From contig NZ_QGDO01000009.1 of assembly GCF_003149185.1 (NCBI RefSeq), positions 1 to 64,000 on the forward strand: a stretch of DNA of 64,000 bases. The letters are read 5' to 3'. Shown in pieces: positions 1 through 8,643 of this stretch (position 1 is the stretch's first letter; each line of letters opens with the position of its first letter). Under the pieces are notes generated by a model. The model saw only the letters and a program-made list of their open reading frames with translations, did not search any database and had not been told where the DNA came from. A program made the position numbers and the translations under genes. Source of the DNA: Sediminitomix flava. GTDB lineage: Bacteria; Bacteroidota; Bacteroidia; Cytophagales; Flammeovirgaceae.

Positions 1-307
1 TAACTTCATTTTCAGCATTTAAAGGCTTAACCTCTTTCTTATTTCTTTAGCAAACTTGTGCTTAAATTCATTTTTCAAGCGCGCTTCTCGTTTGAAGCGG
101 GTGCAAAAGTGAGGGTTTTATTTGGACTGTGCAAATATTAAATGAATAAAATTTCACCCATAACATTTAACACACTGATATTAAGTGAGAAAAATTAACT
201 TATTCTATAAACAGTATTTTTCATCGGAATAATTCAATTTGTAAAAAATAAAAAAGCTTGCCGTTTTTAACGACAAGCTCTTTTCAAATAATAGTTCGGA
301 ATCTTTT
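1..307. other. Left-edge intergenic region with leftward promoter
   Basis: No complete gene is visible. On the minus strand an ATG at 16-18 followed by open codons could start a leftward gene that leaves the window, but only six codons are seen. Upstream of it, a Bacteroidota-like promoter can be read on the minus strand: -7 CACTTTTG (104-111) and -33 TTTG (132-135), spacing 20 instead of 19. It resembles stable-RNA or strong promoters. The right part holds the ybeY terminator. Confidence 0.35.
255..279 (-). terminator. Intrinsic terminator of the ybeY transcript
   Basis: A 9-bp stem (AGCTTGTCG with CGGCAAGCT, one G-U pair) around an A/T loop, followed on the minus strand by a U-rich run (complement of 243-256). 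It lies about 30 bp after the ybeY stop codon. Confidence 0.8.
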
Positions 308-736
308 TTAGAAGCCTCTTAAAGCTAAATGCTTTTGCTCCGAAGTTCTCATTTCTAAAGCATCTTCCTCTGTTTTGTCTTTTAGACCACATAAATGAAG
401 TACACCATGAATAATTACTCGATGCAATTCATCTTTGAAAGATGTTTCAAATTTGTTTGCATTATCTTTTATTCGATCGATGCTCACGAAGATATCTGAA
501 TCTACTTTATTTGAATCTGGTTCAGAATTATCAAAAGTAATGATATCTGTATATGTATCATGATTTAGATACTCTACATTAATATCGTATAGGTATTCGT
601 CTGAACAGAATATGTAGTTTATCTCTCCAACTGCTTTGTCGTAAGCTTCAAAAGTTTGAGTTATCCACTCTACGACTTTCTCTTTATCTTCTAATTCAAA
701 GTCTATTTGCTCTGTAAAGAAGTTTATTTCTGCCAT
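308..736 (-). CDS. ybeY: Endoribonuclease YbeY (rRNA maturation factor)
   Basis: YbeY is a cytoplasmic metal-dependent RNase needed for 16S rRNA 3'-end maturation and ribosome quality control. The 142-residue length is normal. The family signature H-G-x-L-H-L is present at residues 110-115 (HGVLHLCG), but the third zinc-ligand histidine of the usual GYDH is absent: the sequence reads GLKDK. From memory this is the common Bacteroidota form rather than a lesion. The gene is the last of a minus-strand run; only 3 bp separate it from the RsbW-like gene upstream, which suggests co-transcription. Start ATG at 734-736. Confidence 0.93.
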   Translation of the reverse strand: MAEINFFTEQIDFELEDKEKVVEWITQTFEAYDKAVGEINYIFCSDEYLYDINVEYLNHDTYTDIITFDNSEPDSNKVDSDIFVSIDRIKDNANKFETSFKDELHRVIIHGVLHLCGLKDKTEEDALEMRTSEQKHLALRGF

Positions 737-739
737 TCT

Positions 740-1147
740 CTAACTATTCAGGTAAAATACTAAGGAAACTTTATTACCTGCATCTGAAAATTTAACCTCA
801 TCGGCCAAGTTCTTTATTAAAAAGATTCCTCTACCTCCTGGTTTTTCAAGATTTTCTGGTGCAGTAGGGTCTGGCAAGTTTTCGTAATCGAAACCTAGAC
901 CTTCATCTTCTACTACAAAAGAAAGGTTTTCCTCATTGAGTTCTACAGATAAATGGACATTTTTTTCTTTGTCACTTTTATTCCCGTGAACTATTGCATT
1001 GTTGACAGACTCTGTAACAGCAATCATGATGTTACCATATACGTCATCATTGAATTTGTAGTATTCACGAGCATGGTCTATAAAACTCTCTACTATGCGT
1101 ATGTTATCAGTTAAAGACGGAATCTTGAGCTTTAATGGCTGTTGCAT
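740..1147 (-). CDS. RsbW/SpoIIAB-type ATP-binding protein (anti-sigma-like kinase)
   Basis: A 135-residue stand-alone GHKL ATPase of the HATPase_c_2 class. Visible motifs are the N box (TESVNNA, residues 45-51), the G1 box (DEGLGF, 81-86) and the G2 box (GGRGIFLIK, 104-112). Family members are serine kinases or anti-sigma factors that switch partners with STAS proteins and are countered by SpoIIE-type phosphatases. Both partner types occur elsewhere in this window (SpoIIE domain at 19.4-22.6 kb, STAS-like proteins at 33.4 and 49.6 kb), but no sigma factor or anti-sigma antagonist gene is adjacent. The target is unknown. The gene lies 19 bp after the DUF4175 gene and 3 bp before ybeY. Confidence 0.85.
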   Translation of the reverse strand: MQQPLKLKIPSLTDNIRIVESFIDHAREYYKFNDDVYGNIMIAVTESVNNAIVHGNKSDKEKNVHLSVELNEENLSFVVEDEGLGFDYENLPDPTAPENLEKPGGRGIFLIKNLADEVKFSDAGNKVSLVFYLNS

Positions 1148-1166
1148 TACTTCGCTGCAATTATGG

Positions 1167-4100
1167 TTATTTTCTTATTTTCTTGAAATATTCATTAACC
1201 TCATTCTTGTAATACTGTTTCAAAGAGGTCGGTATTGTTCGGAGTAACTCAACTTGCATTTCTTTTTGCTTGAGGTACTCATCAAAGTTTGCATCTGGAG
1301 ATTCACGATCTTTCTCTTTCGCAGTTTCTCCTTTGCGTTCTTTATCTAATTCTCTTTCTTTCTCAGATTTCTCTGACTCAAGTAATCGAGTTAGGATTTC
1401 TTTCTGGCGTCTGATGGTTTCTTCGGTTAGTTGTTTATTAACCAAATCTTCCTCAGTTTTCTCCATTTTCTGAAGGATTTCTTTGTAAGGATCTCCCTCT
1501 TCACCTTCAGCCTCTCCGTTACCAGATTTTTTTCCTTGCATTTGCTTACGGCCTTTCCCCATACTTTGTTTCAAAGCATTGCGAATCATTTCCTGTTCGG
1601 CAGCAAGTTTTGCTAATTGCTCGGATAATTGACGACCTGATTTCCCACTTTTTTTCAAATCTTGGATTTTCTGATTCAACTGTTTTTGCAAATCACTCAT
1701 GCTCGGAGCTGATGAATTGTTTTTCTGATTCATTTGCTGCCCTGCCATAGACTGAGACATTTGCTGTTGCATCTGATCTAAGATATCATTGAGTAAAAGC
1801 GCAAGATTATTAACCGAAGTCATGGTAAACTGTTGCTTGCTCGATGCAATTTCTGGAATTCTTCTTCGGATAGCATCCAAAGATTCATCCATATACTTAT
1901 TCATCTGAGTCACTTCACGAGTTACGAAAGATTGAATCTGAAAGACTCTTTTTGAAAGTGACATCAAACTGTCTTCAATAAAGCCTGCATCTCCTTTTAG
2001 CTTCAATTGTTCTTGAGAAAGCTTGACAAATTTAGGGTCTATTTTTCGAATATGACGAAATTCTTTCATCAATTCTTCTTGATTGAAGGAAAGCATCAAC
2101 AAATTGTCAAGTATTTGACGAAGATCTTCGTAGTTTTCTTGCATCTGCATTTGCTGAGCTGACTGCATCATGCTTTGAAGCTGTTGTGACATCTGTTGCA
2201 TTTTTTGTCCTGCTTTCTTCTGTGATTCTGATGCTTTCTGTTGTTGCTGCTGCTGAAGCTGCTCGCTGGCATTCTTTTGTTCTTCGGAAACTTCTTCGCG
2301 CTGCTCATCGAGATTATCCATGTTCTGAGAATTTTTCATTTCCTCATTCATCTGGTTCATCTCATCCATTTCTTTCTGAAGTTCCTCAAACTCCTTATTC
2401 AGTTCTTCTTGCTTTTCTTGAAGTGCTTTTTGTTCTTCTTCACTCAAACCTTCTTTATTCTCTCCCTCTTTGTTGTTTTCGCCACTTTCTTTATTACCGT
2501 CATTTCCGTCTTCGCTATTTTCACTATCCTTATTCTCTTTCCCCTCTTCCCCTTTTTCGTCTTTAGAAAGTTCTTCGGTTTCTTCTGCTAGCTCATTTTG
2601 TTTTTTTGCTAACTCTTCAAGCTCACTAGCCACTTCGTTAGCTTTGTTTTCAAATTTGAGTTTTTTGAAAAGCTCCAAAGCTCTATCCAACTCCTTTTGA
2701 AGGTTCTTTTGTTTGAACTCCATCTCATCCAAAGTCTCTTGCAGATTTTGGTTGATATAATTTTGTTCAAGGAGTTTATTTAGTTCATCGTAAAGCTTTT
2801 TGGTATCCTCATCCAAAAGTTCATCCATCAGCTTTTGTAACTGTTCTGCTTTTTGCTGAAGCTCTTTTTCTGAGTTACCAAATTTATTCTGTTTCTGATT
2901 GAGCTGTTCATTTTGCTCTTGAAGCTGTTGAATTGTTTTTGAAAGCTCTTCTTTATCCTTCAGTATCTTCTCTAATTCTTTTTTGTCTTGCCAAGAAAGC
3001 TGCTTTTTCCCTTTGAGTTTATTCTGAACATCTTCTAAACTCTTATTCAGCTCATCTGCTTGTTTAAGGGCTTTATCTATTTTGCTTTCTGTTTTTGTGG
3101 TTTCTGCTTTCAAGCTTTCTTTGAGTGCCTCTTTAGAAGGTAAGTCAAAACGATAAACTCCTGTCTTACTTCTTTTTCTCCCATTAAAACCATCATTGTC
3201 CCAAACTTCTACATAATATTCTAGTGTTTGCCCTGCCTTTAAATTGAGGCTAGCGACATCCATTTTGTAGAAATAACTCTGATTAATAGCTTGACGATTA
3301 AATGGTATTTTTATTGGTTTGAATTTTTCTTTAGAAGTTTGTCTTTCGTCCGTAACTCGATATTTAAGGTTCAATCCAGTAATTCCGTAATCATCACCGA
3401 TATTTCCTCCAACAATCATATAATCAAACATGACTGTATCTCTATAATTCTGAAGATTGATGGAAGGGTGTTCGTCGGGAACAACATTCAAATAGTATTC
3501 TATTTTCTCTTTGTTCTGAGCAAACTCATTTTTCAAAGCAATTTCATAGTCTGTTGCAGCTTTAGCTGTTTTCTCAATCTCAAATAGATTTTCTTCATTT
3601 ATTTGTGCTTCTTCTGCAGACGAATCATTTAAGAAAACCATTTTGACTTCATCAGCATGCTGAGTTTTGAATTGCCAAGCTACTTTCGTTCCCTCTGGTA
3701 CGAGTAGGTTTCCTACATTACTCAGAGTCTCTGATTTTTTCCCTAAGTATTTCGGATAATCAAGTCTTACATTGAAGTTGGCTAGGTTGGGTCTATATCT
3801 GACAGCGATCAGGTTCGTTGAGGACTGATAGCCCGAACCATCGAAAAAGAAATTGACATCTTTCTGAATATTCTTGAAAGTATAAACAAACTCGCCTTCT
3901 CCTTCTTTGATCATTCGGAGCTTTCTACCTTCTGCCGTAACAATACTCACACTACTTGGTAATGCACTTCCTTGAGTTTTTAAGCGAAGCTCAAAATTGT
4001 CATTTCTGAAAGCTAATAATTCTTGATTCTGGATTTCGAAAGTAAAAGGGGCTGTAGGTATAAACTCTTTATCGTAGTTGATAATCTTATGTGTACTTTC

Positions 4101-4613
4101 TGTAAAGAAAGAAGGGGCTAAGAAAACTACTGCTAGAATAATAAGAATGGGAAAAACTAAATACCGTAGATAATGTAATGAGTTTCGATAGCTTATTGCT
4201 GTAGAAAAGTCCGTAGAAGAAAACTTAGCTGAATTTTGCTCAATACTTGCGCTAATTAGGTCACTACTCCCATAAGTTGACTTCTGAATCTGAAGTGTAT
4301 TCAACAAACTATCCTTTACATCAGGAAAACTGCTTCCTATCTGCTTGGCTGCTTCTTCATCCGAAATTTGCTTTGAAGTTCTGAAGATATCAACAATTGG
4401 TTTGATGACTCCAAATACCAATGCCAATCCAAAAATCAGTACTGAACCAAAAAACAATATCCCTCTTGTTTGCTGATTGAATGATCCCCAATATTCGAGT
4501 CCATTGACAATGAGGAATACACTACAAATCAGTGTCACGGCAATGATACTGCTTTTTAATAGAATGTTTCGGTATAGCTTTTTCTTATATGCTCTGATTT
4601 TATCTTCTAGCAT
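1167..4613 (-). CDS. DUF4175 family coiled-coil membrane protein
   Basis: A 1148-residue protein typical of the DUF4175 family of Bacteroidota. The N-terminus has two hydrophobic segments (about residues 19-40 and 50-72) and a third at about 150-170. A beta-rich extracytoplasmic part (about 190-490) follows, then a very long low-complexity coiled coil (about 500-1000) rich in Glu, Gln, Lys and Met, with an acidic Glu/Gly/Asn/Lys tract around 690-740 and several Gln-Met runs. It ends in a charged tail. The biochemical role is not known; family members sit in the inner membrane. The low-complexity coiled coil produces several long antisense open frames that are artefacts. It heads the transcript that runs into the RsbW-like gene and ybeY. 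Confidence 0.85.
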   Translation of the reverse strand: MLEDKIRAYKKKLYRNILLKSSIIAVTLICSVFLIVNGLEYWGSFNQQTRGILFFGSVLIFGLALVFGVIKPIVDIFRTSKQISDEEAAKQIGSSFPDVKDSLLNTLQIQKSTYGSSDLISASIEQNSAKFSSTDFSTAISYRNSLHYLRYLVFPILIILAVVFLAPSFFTESTHKIINYDKEFIPTAPFTFEIQNQELLAFRNDNFELRLKTQGSALPSSVSIVTAEGRKLRMIKEGEGEFVYTFKNIQKDVNFFFDGSGYQSSTNLIAVRYRPNLANFNVRLDYPKYLGKKSETLSNVGNLLVPEGTKVAWQFKTQHADEVKMVFLNDSSAEEAQINEENLFEIEKTAKAATDYEIALKNEFAQNKEKIEYYLNVVPDEHPSINLQNYRDTVMFDYMIVGGNIGDDYGITGLNLKYRVTDERQTSKEKFKPIKIPFNRQAINQSYFYKMDVASLNLKAGQTLEYYVEVWDNDGFNGRKRSKTGVYRFDLPSKEALKESLKAETTKTESKIDKALKQADELNKSLEDVQNKLKGKKQLSWQDKKELEKILKDKEELSKTIQQLQEQNEQLNQKQNKFGNSEKELQQKAEQLQKLMDELLDEDTKKLYDELNKLLEQNYINQNLQETLDEMEFKQKNLQKELDRALELFKKLKFENKANEVASELEELAKKQNELAEETEELSKDEKGEEGKENKDSENSEDGNDGNKESGENNKEGENKEGLSEEEQKALQEKQEELNKEFEELQKEMDEMNQMNEEMKNSQNMDNLDEQREEVSEEQKNASEQLQQQQQQKASESQKKAGQKMQQMSQQLQSMMQSAQQMQMQENYEDLRQILDNLLMLSFNQEELMKEFRHIRKIDPKFVKLSQEQLKLKGDAGFIEDSLMSLSKRVFQIQSFVTREVTQMNKYMDESLDAIRRRIPEIASSKQQFTMTSVNNLALLLNDILDQMQQQMSQSMAGQQMNQKNNSSAPSMSDLQKQLNQKIQDLKKSGKSGRQLSEQLAKLAAEQEMIRNALKQSMGKGRKQMQGKKSGNGEAEGEEGDPYKEILQKMEKTEEDLVNKQLTEETIRRQKEILTRLLESEKSEKERELDKERKGETAKEKDRESPDANFDEYLKQKEMQVELLRTIPTSLKQYYKNEVNEYFKKIRK

Positions 4614-4952
4614 GATATTTCTTCTTGGTATCTGGGATAATTGAGCGTCTTAGTTTACTCTAAATTTTTCTACATAGAAAAATAGTATATCCAAACTAAG
4701 CAATGTTTAGCTTATAAGGTAGAGAAGACTAATAGGCTATCAAAATAATTTTAGTGCAATTTCAGTTGTAATCTATGATTCAAAAAACAGATTAAAACTA
4801 ATGTCCTACTCGTTCTCTAAAACTTCCCTAAAGTACCGACAGATGTAAGCGATTGATTTAGTTCGATATTTTATAAACAAAAAAATAGGGCATTGTGGTA
4901 TAATGCCCTATTCTTTTTAAGAAATTATAATGTAATAATATTTGTATTCGTC
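4614..4952. other. Intergenic stretch between DUF4175 and chrA
   Basis: Apart from the terminator at 4884-4912 I see no gene, repeat or RNA. It must hold the promoter of the DUF4175 transcript, but I could not find a convincing TAnnTTTG element on the minus strand. Confidence 0.5.
4884..4912 (-). terminator. Intrinsic terminator of chrA
   Basis: A perfect 11-bp stem (AATAGGGCATT with AATGCCCTATT) and a 7-base loop, flanked by A-runs on the left and T-runs on the right, so it could act on both strands. It lies 40 bp beyond the chrA stop on the minus strand. Confidence 0.88.
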
Positions 4953-6080
4953 TTAAAATAAAAGAAGTACATAACCTAAGACAGCTCCTACAGCTACCGT
5001 AACCAATGCACTTTTCTTCCAATAGAAAGTCAAGACTGCGCCAACTGCTGCTACCACAAACGCTTGCCATTCTACCAAGGTATGAATACTTAAATCTACA
5101 GTCACAGCTAGCATCAAAGCAACAGCTCCTATATTTACACCATCTAAGAATAAACCTGCCAATGGATGTTTTCTGAGTTTTGGAACAATCGGATTTAAGA
5201 AATACACCAAAACAAATGATGGAAGAAACATTCCTAATGTTGCCCATAAAGCTCCCTGCCAAGACATCAATTGGTATCCGACAAAAGTAGCTGTTGTCAG
5301 AAGTGGCCCCGGCGTGAATTGTCCTATCGCAATAGCATCCAACAATTGAGACTTTGTCAACCAACCTAATCTTTCTACCAATTCTGCATCCAAATACGCA
5401 ATCAGAAGGTACCCACTACCGTAAAGTACTAGGGCTATTTTTAGGAAAACTCCGAAAATACCCATTGCCGATATCGCTCCTCCAATCGACCCGATTCCAT
5501 TTATAAATAAGAATGGTACAACTGACTTCAGATTTCCGCCTTCTTTTTTCTTCTGATTAAAAGAGAATAATAGAATACTTAAAAGTCCAGTTCCAAGAAT
5601 TACGATAACCTCATTCAATCCAAACCAATACGCTCCGAATGCTAGTGCTCCCAAAATCCCTAGCTGATAATTTTTCAAGGCTTTCTTTCCTAGCTTAATT
5701 AAAGCTGAAACGATGATTGCTAAAACGGCAGGTTTAATTCCGTAGAAAAATTGAGCGACATCAGGTATGTCTCCAAATTCGATATACACCCAAGCAAAAG
5801 CAAGTGTCATAGCTGTGGCAGGTAAGATAAATGCCAAGCCTGCTACTGTCAGTCCTAAAAACCCAGCTCTTTCTTTTCCACAGTGCAGAACCATCTGTGT
5901 AGAGTTTGGTCCTGGTATAAGGTTAGTAGCCCCTACCAAGTCCAAAAAATGTTCGCGACTCATCCATTTTCTTTTCTCAATCACCTCATCTTCCAACATC
6001 GCGATGTGTGCTGCAGGTCCTCCAAACGCTAAACATCCTAGTTTGAAGCAGACTGCAAAAATCTCTTTAATTTGATCCAT
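4953..6080 (-). CDS. chrA: Chromate efflux transporter ChrA (two-domain)
   Basis: An inner-membrane chromate exporter of the CHR superfamily. The 375-residue protein is the long, duplicated type: the N-terminal half has the CHR signature FGGPAAHIAMLEDE near residue 19 and PGPNST near 55; the C-terminal half repeats it as GQFTPGPLLTTATFVGY near 263. About ten to twelve hydrophobic helices are visible. It is monocistronic, with its own promoter (-7 box at 6116-6123) and terminator. A pair of direct repeats lies upstream. The family also contains members with no shown chromate activity, so the substrate is inferred. Confidence 0.88.
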   Translation of the reverse strand: MDQIKEIFAVCFKLGCLAFGGPAAHIAMLEDEVIEKRKWMSREHFLDLVGATNLIPGPNSTQMVLHCGKERAGFLGLTVAGLAFILPATAMTLAFAWVYIEFGDIPDVAQFFYGIKPAVLAIIVSALIKLGKKALKNYQLGILGALAFGAYWFGLNEVIVILGTGLLSILLFSFNQKKKEGGNLKSVVPFLFINGIGSIGGAISAMGIFGVFLKIALVLYGSGYLLIAYLDAELVERLGWLTKSQLLDAIAIGQFTPGPLLTTATFVGYQLMSWQGALWATLGMFLPSFVLVYFLNPIVPKLRKHPLAGLFLDGVNIGAVALMLAVTVDLSIHTLVEWQAFVVAAVGAVLTFYWKKSALVTVAVGAVLGYVLLLF

Positions 6081-6115
6081 ATATGTTTGTACAGTTATTC
6101 GCTCTTTAGTTGATA

Positions 6116-6123
6116 CAAAGATA
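6116..6123 (-). promoter_or_regulatory. chrA promoter -7 box
   Basis: TATCTTTG on the minus strand matches the Bacteroidota -7 consensus TAnnTTTG. It predicts a transcript start about 30 bp before the chrA ATG. No clear -33 TTTG is present, so activation by a regulator is possible. Confidence 0.5.
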
Positions 6124-6141
6124 CTTCGCCTAGATTACCTT

Positions 6142-6171
6142 TTTATGGTACCAATTTGAATATTTATGGTA
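6142..6171. repeat. Direct repeats upstream of the chrA -7 box
   Basis: The 9-mer TTTATGGTA occurs at 6142-6150 and again at 6163-6171, exactly 21 bp apart (two helical turns), directly upstream of the chrA -7 element. This geometry suits a dimeric regulator. No regulator gene is adjacent. Confidence 0.4.
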
Positions 6172-6247
6172 TAAATGAAATTCCTATACTTTTACTGAAT
6201 CATGCTTGCTGCCATGTTATTTAAATCTACATAACAGCTAGCCTCTT

Positions 6248-6255
6248 TATATTTG
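6248..6255 (+). promoter_or_regulatory. Promoter -7 box of the DUF5687/ABC operon
   Basis: TATATTTG fits TAnnTTTG and would place the transcript start about 35 bp before the ATG at 6297. No convincing -33 element is present. Confidence 0.4.
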
Positions 6256-6296
6256 ACAATTGCCTATATTTAAGTCTTCACTTTTTATTTCTATCT

Positions 6297-7712
6297 ATGA
6301 AAATCTATTTATTACTGATAAAAGCCTCCATCAGTGGATTCTTTCAAAAGAAAAAGCTGATTACGAGTATTCTTACTTTTATCTTATTTACTGCCCTTGC
6401 CGTTTTCTATGGGGGAATAGCAGGAGCACTTACCAATGAAGCCTTCTTATCCGAATGGCAAAATGATACAGAAGTTCAACAGCAAGGACGTTTTATGCTG
6501 ATTTGGGCTAAATATGGAGAAGCAGGTTTTTTCCATGTTCTTGGTATTTTTATGGCGCTGACCTACTCACTCCGAATTCTTTTAAATCCTAATAGAAATC
6601 GGGTACAAATCACTCAAGTGTTTCAGCCTGTTTCAAAACTAAGAAGATACAGCCTACAGCTTACTATTGAACTTGCTGCTTTTGAGACTTGGTTACTGTT
6701 TCCATTTATCATCGGAATTTTTGTTGGGGGTTACTTCTTCAACATCGTCACAGATTCTCCTACTTACCTCAATTGGTATCATCCGTTGGAAATGACTTCT
6801 TGGCTACTTTTCGCTTTCTTCTTTAGACGATCTGTACTAAAACTTATCAACTTCGATTTGCCTAAAAGCAGTAAATGGAAAGTATTATTAGCTTTTGCCT
6901 TATTAATTGGTTCGGCTTTACTAGGGCTTAGCTTTGGTTTGCCTATTCAGTTTATCGGGCTTGTTCCTGTTTTAGGTTCTGCTCTATTTGTGGGTATCGA
7001 TTATTTCTTACTTGAACCTAAGCAGTTGGAGAAAAAGAAAAATGCCGAATCGACGTTCAAACACCCAATTCTTCAACTTTACTTAAACAATAAGAAATTT
7101 AAGCGAATGGGATTGATGTCTATTTTTATGGGACCAGCTATGACATTATACTTTAGCTTTTTCCTTGATAGCAATCCTGCAGGAGAATATATTTCTTACC
7201 TGTTCCTTTCTTCCTTACTTGTATTCAACTATTGGGCAGCAAATATCTGGGCAATCTTCCCAAGCTATTGGTTGAGTTTACATCTGAGCTCTTCTCCGAA
7301 TCGACTTTTAAGAGAATATGTAAAACTCATCTCGCCCATTCTACTGATGCAAGCAATTGTGATGGTGATCGCTATTTTCTCTTTAGATCTTATTCCTACA
7401 AAATATATTGGAGGATTTGTATGGTATTACATTCTTGGTTTGCTCCTCAATTTCTCGATAGGAACTTTAACCGCTGTCAGATTTGCTGTACAGATAAAGT
7501 CTAAGATGAAAATGAATAAAATGGTCAACCCTTGGGTTAGCATTTCTTTTATGTTGATGAACGGAGGACTTCTTTCTATCATTTTCTATCCTCTGATCCG
7601 AATCCCTGCCGTAATCTTGATCGGTCTCGGATTCATTATGGTTCTGACCAATTTCAGAAGTTTTTATCAGAAGGATAAATACAAGTTGTTTGAAGCAATT
7701 ATGAAATCATAA
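6297..7712 (+). CDS. DUF5687 family ABC-type membrane protein
   Basis: A 471-residue polytopic membrane protein with about ten to twelve hydrophobic segments and short loops, resembling the Bacteroidota DUF5687 family. Members are typically encoded next to a lone ABC ATPase, as here (32 bp upstream of the ATPase gene), so it is probably the permease half of an ABC-2-like exporter. The transported substrate cannot be told from sequence. It starts at the first ATG, followed by a short basic/hydrophobic N-terminus. Confidence 0.8.
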   Translation: MKIYLLLIKASISGFFQKKKLITSILTFILFTALAVFYGGIAGALTNEAFLSEWQNDTEVQQQGRFMLIWAKYGEAGFFHVLGIFMALTYSLRILLNPNRNRVQITQVFQPVSKLRRYSLQLTIELAAFETWLLFPFIIGIFVGGYFFNIVTDSPTYLNWYHPLEMTSWLLFAFFFRRSVLKLINFDLPKSSKWKVLLAFALLIGSALLGLSFGLPIQFIGLVPVLGSALFVGIDYFLLEPKQLEKKKNAESTFKHPILQLYLNNKKFKRMGLMSIFMGPAMTLYFSFFLDSNPAGEYISYLFLSSLLVFNYWAANIWAIFPSYWLSLHLSSSPNRLLREYVKLISPILLMQAIVMVIAIFSLDLIPTKYIGGFVWYYILGLLLNFSIGTLTAVRFAVQIKSKMKMNKMVNPWVSISFMLMNGGLLSIIFYPLIRIPAVILIGLGFIMVLTNFRSFYQKDKYKLFEAIMKS

Positions 7713-7744
7713 CCACCACTTTTTTAGTTAAAACAAGACATCAT

Positions 7745-8500
7745 ATGGCACTAGATATAAATTCAGTTTCTAAAAAATTTGATAAACAAATCGTCTTAGA
7801 TAATATCAGTCTTCAAATTCCTGAAGGAAGCATTTTGGGCTTATTGGGAAGAAATGGAATCGGGAAATCAACACTCATCAATAGTATGATCGATTTACTA
7901 CCACTGGATAGCGGAACGATTAGTTACGATGGGAAAAGTTTGATTGAAGATGAACTAGAAGTAAAAAGAAATCTAGGTATTGTAGGCGAACAGAATCAGT
8001 TGGTCGAAGAGTTTTCAGGAATCAACTACCTCAATTTTGTAGGAGAACTTTATAAAGTTCCTTCTTCAGAATTGAAATCAAGAATTGAGAGTTTGGTCAG
8101 CTTCTTTTTTACCGATAAAGATGTTCTGAAAAAACGCATTAGCTCTTATTCTACTGGGATGAAAAAGCTGATTGGTGTTTGTGCTGCTGTTTTGCATACC
8201 CCAAAATACCTTTTGATGGATGAGCCTTTCTCTGGGCTTGATGCTGTAGCGACACAGAAACTCGTGCAGTTTATCAAAAACTACCAGAATGGAGATCGTG
8301 TGATCTTGATTTCTTCTCACATCTTATACCATTTGGAGAAAGTAGCGACAGATATTGCGGTACTCAATGAAGGGAAAATCGTTTATCACAATAGCTTAGA
8401 TGCCTTTACTTCTGAAGGAAAAGCCGAATTGGATAAAGCATTGCTTGATCTTTTAGTTGTAGAAGATGTGCAAATGGATGATCTTTCTTGGATTCAATAA
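7745..8500 (+). CDS. ABC transporter ATP-binding protein
   Basis: A 251-residue ABC ATPase. Walker A is GRNGIGKST (residues 35-43), the signature motif is the divergent SYSTGMKK, and Walker B is YLLMDEPFSGLD with a switch histidine in ISSHIL. The CcmA/NatA-type layout fits partnership with the preceding DUF5687 permease. It ends the two-gene operon and is followed by a strong terminator. Confidence 0.9.
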   Translation: MALDINSVSKKFDKQIVLDNISLQIPEGSILGLLGRNGIGKSTLINSMIDLLPLDSGTISYDGKSLIEDELEVKRNLGIVGEQNQLVEEFSGINYLNFVGELYKVPSSELKSRIESLVSFFFTDKDVLKKRISSYSTGMKKLIGVCAAVLHTPKYLLMDEPFSGLDAVATQKLVQFIKNYQNGDRVILISSHILYHLEKVATDIAVLNEGKIVYHNSLDAFTSEGKAELDKALLDLLVVEDVQMDDLSWIQ

Positions 8501-8511
8501 ACCTCAAAAAC

Positions 8512-8546
8512 AAAATACCCTCTCCAAAAAATGAAGAGGGTATTTT
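8512..8546 (+). terminator. Intrinsic terminator of the ABC operon
   Basis: A perfect 12-bp stem (AAAATACCCTCT with AGAGGGTATTTT) followed by a T-run, 12 bp after the ATPase stop codon. Confidence 0.9.
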
Positions 8547-8643
8547 TTCCTAACTATTAACTTTTTCCAATTATTTACCTAGTTATCTTACACGCTAGAA
8601 CTCGGATAGAAGTTTCAGATTAGGTCTTATAAAAAGTTAAAGT

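Noticed and set aside
308-736. YbeY as an inactive remnant because the third histidine is missing
   Set aside because: The GxKDK form is, to my knowledge, usual in Bacteroidota and the rest of the protein is intact.
2186-2700. Several long plus-strand frames rich in Leu, Phe and Ser
   Set aside because: They are antisense to the Gln/Glu/Lys-rich coiled coil of the DUF4175 gene, a classical artefact of low-complexity coding.
4858-5364. 168-residue open frame on the minus strand overlapping chrA
   Set aside because: It is a frame-shifted reading of chrA with Cys/Ser/Arg-rich composition, and chrA itself is intact.
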